In this document: in pieces, positions 32,425-32,631 of the stretch
Position numbering within the stretch: the first letter of the stretch is position 1
Layout: each line of letters opens with the position of its first letter
NCBI GenBank assembly: GCA_022819945.1
Contig: JAJEGI010000072.1
Coordinates: forward strand, 1-32,631
Origin: Candidatus Poribacteria bacterium
Lineage (GTDB): Bacteria > Poribacteria > WGA-4E > WGA-3G
Length of the DNA: 32,631 nucleotides
Direction: 5' to 3'
Notes under the pieces: model-generated
What the model was told of the DNA's origin: nothing
Seen by the model: the letters and a program-made list of their open reading frames with translations, nothing else
Database searches by the model: none
Position numbers and translations under genes: made by a program

Positions 32425-32631
32425 TCAAAATTCATAAGTGGCACCGAAAGTGAAGTTAAAAGGGAATCGCACAGGACTCCTATACTCTGGCAATCCCACA
32501 TCTAATGGGAATCCTTCAAATTCGGCTTGCAATTAAAATCCAATGCTAAAACCACCTGCTAGCAGAAACGGTGTTGTGTGATAGGGTTGAATACTTATGT
32601 TATTCAGATATTCCTCGCTATATTGATAGTT
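32425..32631 (-). pseudogene. 3' end of an outer-membrane beta-barrel gene with an in-frame TAA (partial)
   Basis: The minus strand is open from the window edge for 32 codons, ending AGGFSIGF at TAA (32533-32535). It then continues in the same frame for 35 codons, starting LQAEFEGF and ending FGATYEF before TGA (32425-32427). Alternating hydrophobic residues and a terminal Phe are typical of barrel proteins recognised by BamA. A single C-to-T change (CAA to TAA) would create the internal stop. Because IGF also ends in Phe, the first stop could instead be the true end, with the rest a relic. The gene continues beyond the window. Confidence 0.5.

Overview
The window (about 32.6 kb) comes from a Gram-negative-type bacterium with a meso-diaminopimelate cell wall: MurE carries the DNPR motif, and a fragment at the right edge ends like an outer-membrane beta-barrel. 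CRTAC1/UnbV, LamG, solitary HyuB and Gfo/Idh proteins, together with many short palindromic repeats, resemble Candidatus Poribacteria and relatives. That placement is inferred from gene flavour, not from a marker-gene match.

Region 1 (1-5629, minus strand) lies downstream of the cell-division cluster. It holds a B12-type radical SAM protein, a LamG lectin-like exported protein with a GTG start, and a TPR protein translationally coupled to an FG-GAP/ASPIC-UnbV exported protein.

Region 2 (5798-25038, minus strand) is an almost complete dcw cluster, transcribed as rsmH, ftsL, ftsI, murE, alpha/beta hydrolase, murF, ddl, mraY, murD, ftsW, murG, murC, ftsQ, ftsA, ftsZ. Together these genes make lipid II precursors (MurC-F, Ddl, MraY, MurG), polymerise and crosslink septal peptidoglycan (FtsW, FtsI), and build the divisome (FtsZ, FtsA, FtsQ, FtsL). 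mraZ and murB are absent. ddl has moved between murF and mraY, and an alpha/beta hydrolase is inserted. MurF has a roughly 190-residue membrane domain in place of its usual UDP-substrate-binding domain. ftsZ has its own near-consensus promoter. A MITE-like element with a heptamer array sits between murF and ddl, and other gaps hold hairpins.

Region 3 (25130-29442): a Gfo/Idh oxidoreductase diverges from a small coiled-coil membrane protein built on a 21-bp tandem repeat. A solitary hydantoinase B follows, preceded by a duplicated operator-like palindrome, and then an alpha/alpha-toroid protein with a leader hairpin.

Region 4 (29450-32631): RNase P RNA on the minus strand with a clear promoter, then about 600 bp of nested palindromic repeats abutting a truncated gene fragment (possibly a methyltransferase). 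An APH-like kinase and a hicBA toxin-antitoxin pair follow, with strikingly similar promoters. At the right edge is a beta-barrel gene end with an in-frame TAA. I found no CRISPR array, tRNA, rRNA or transposase gene.
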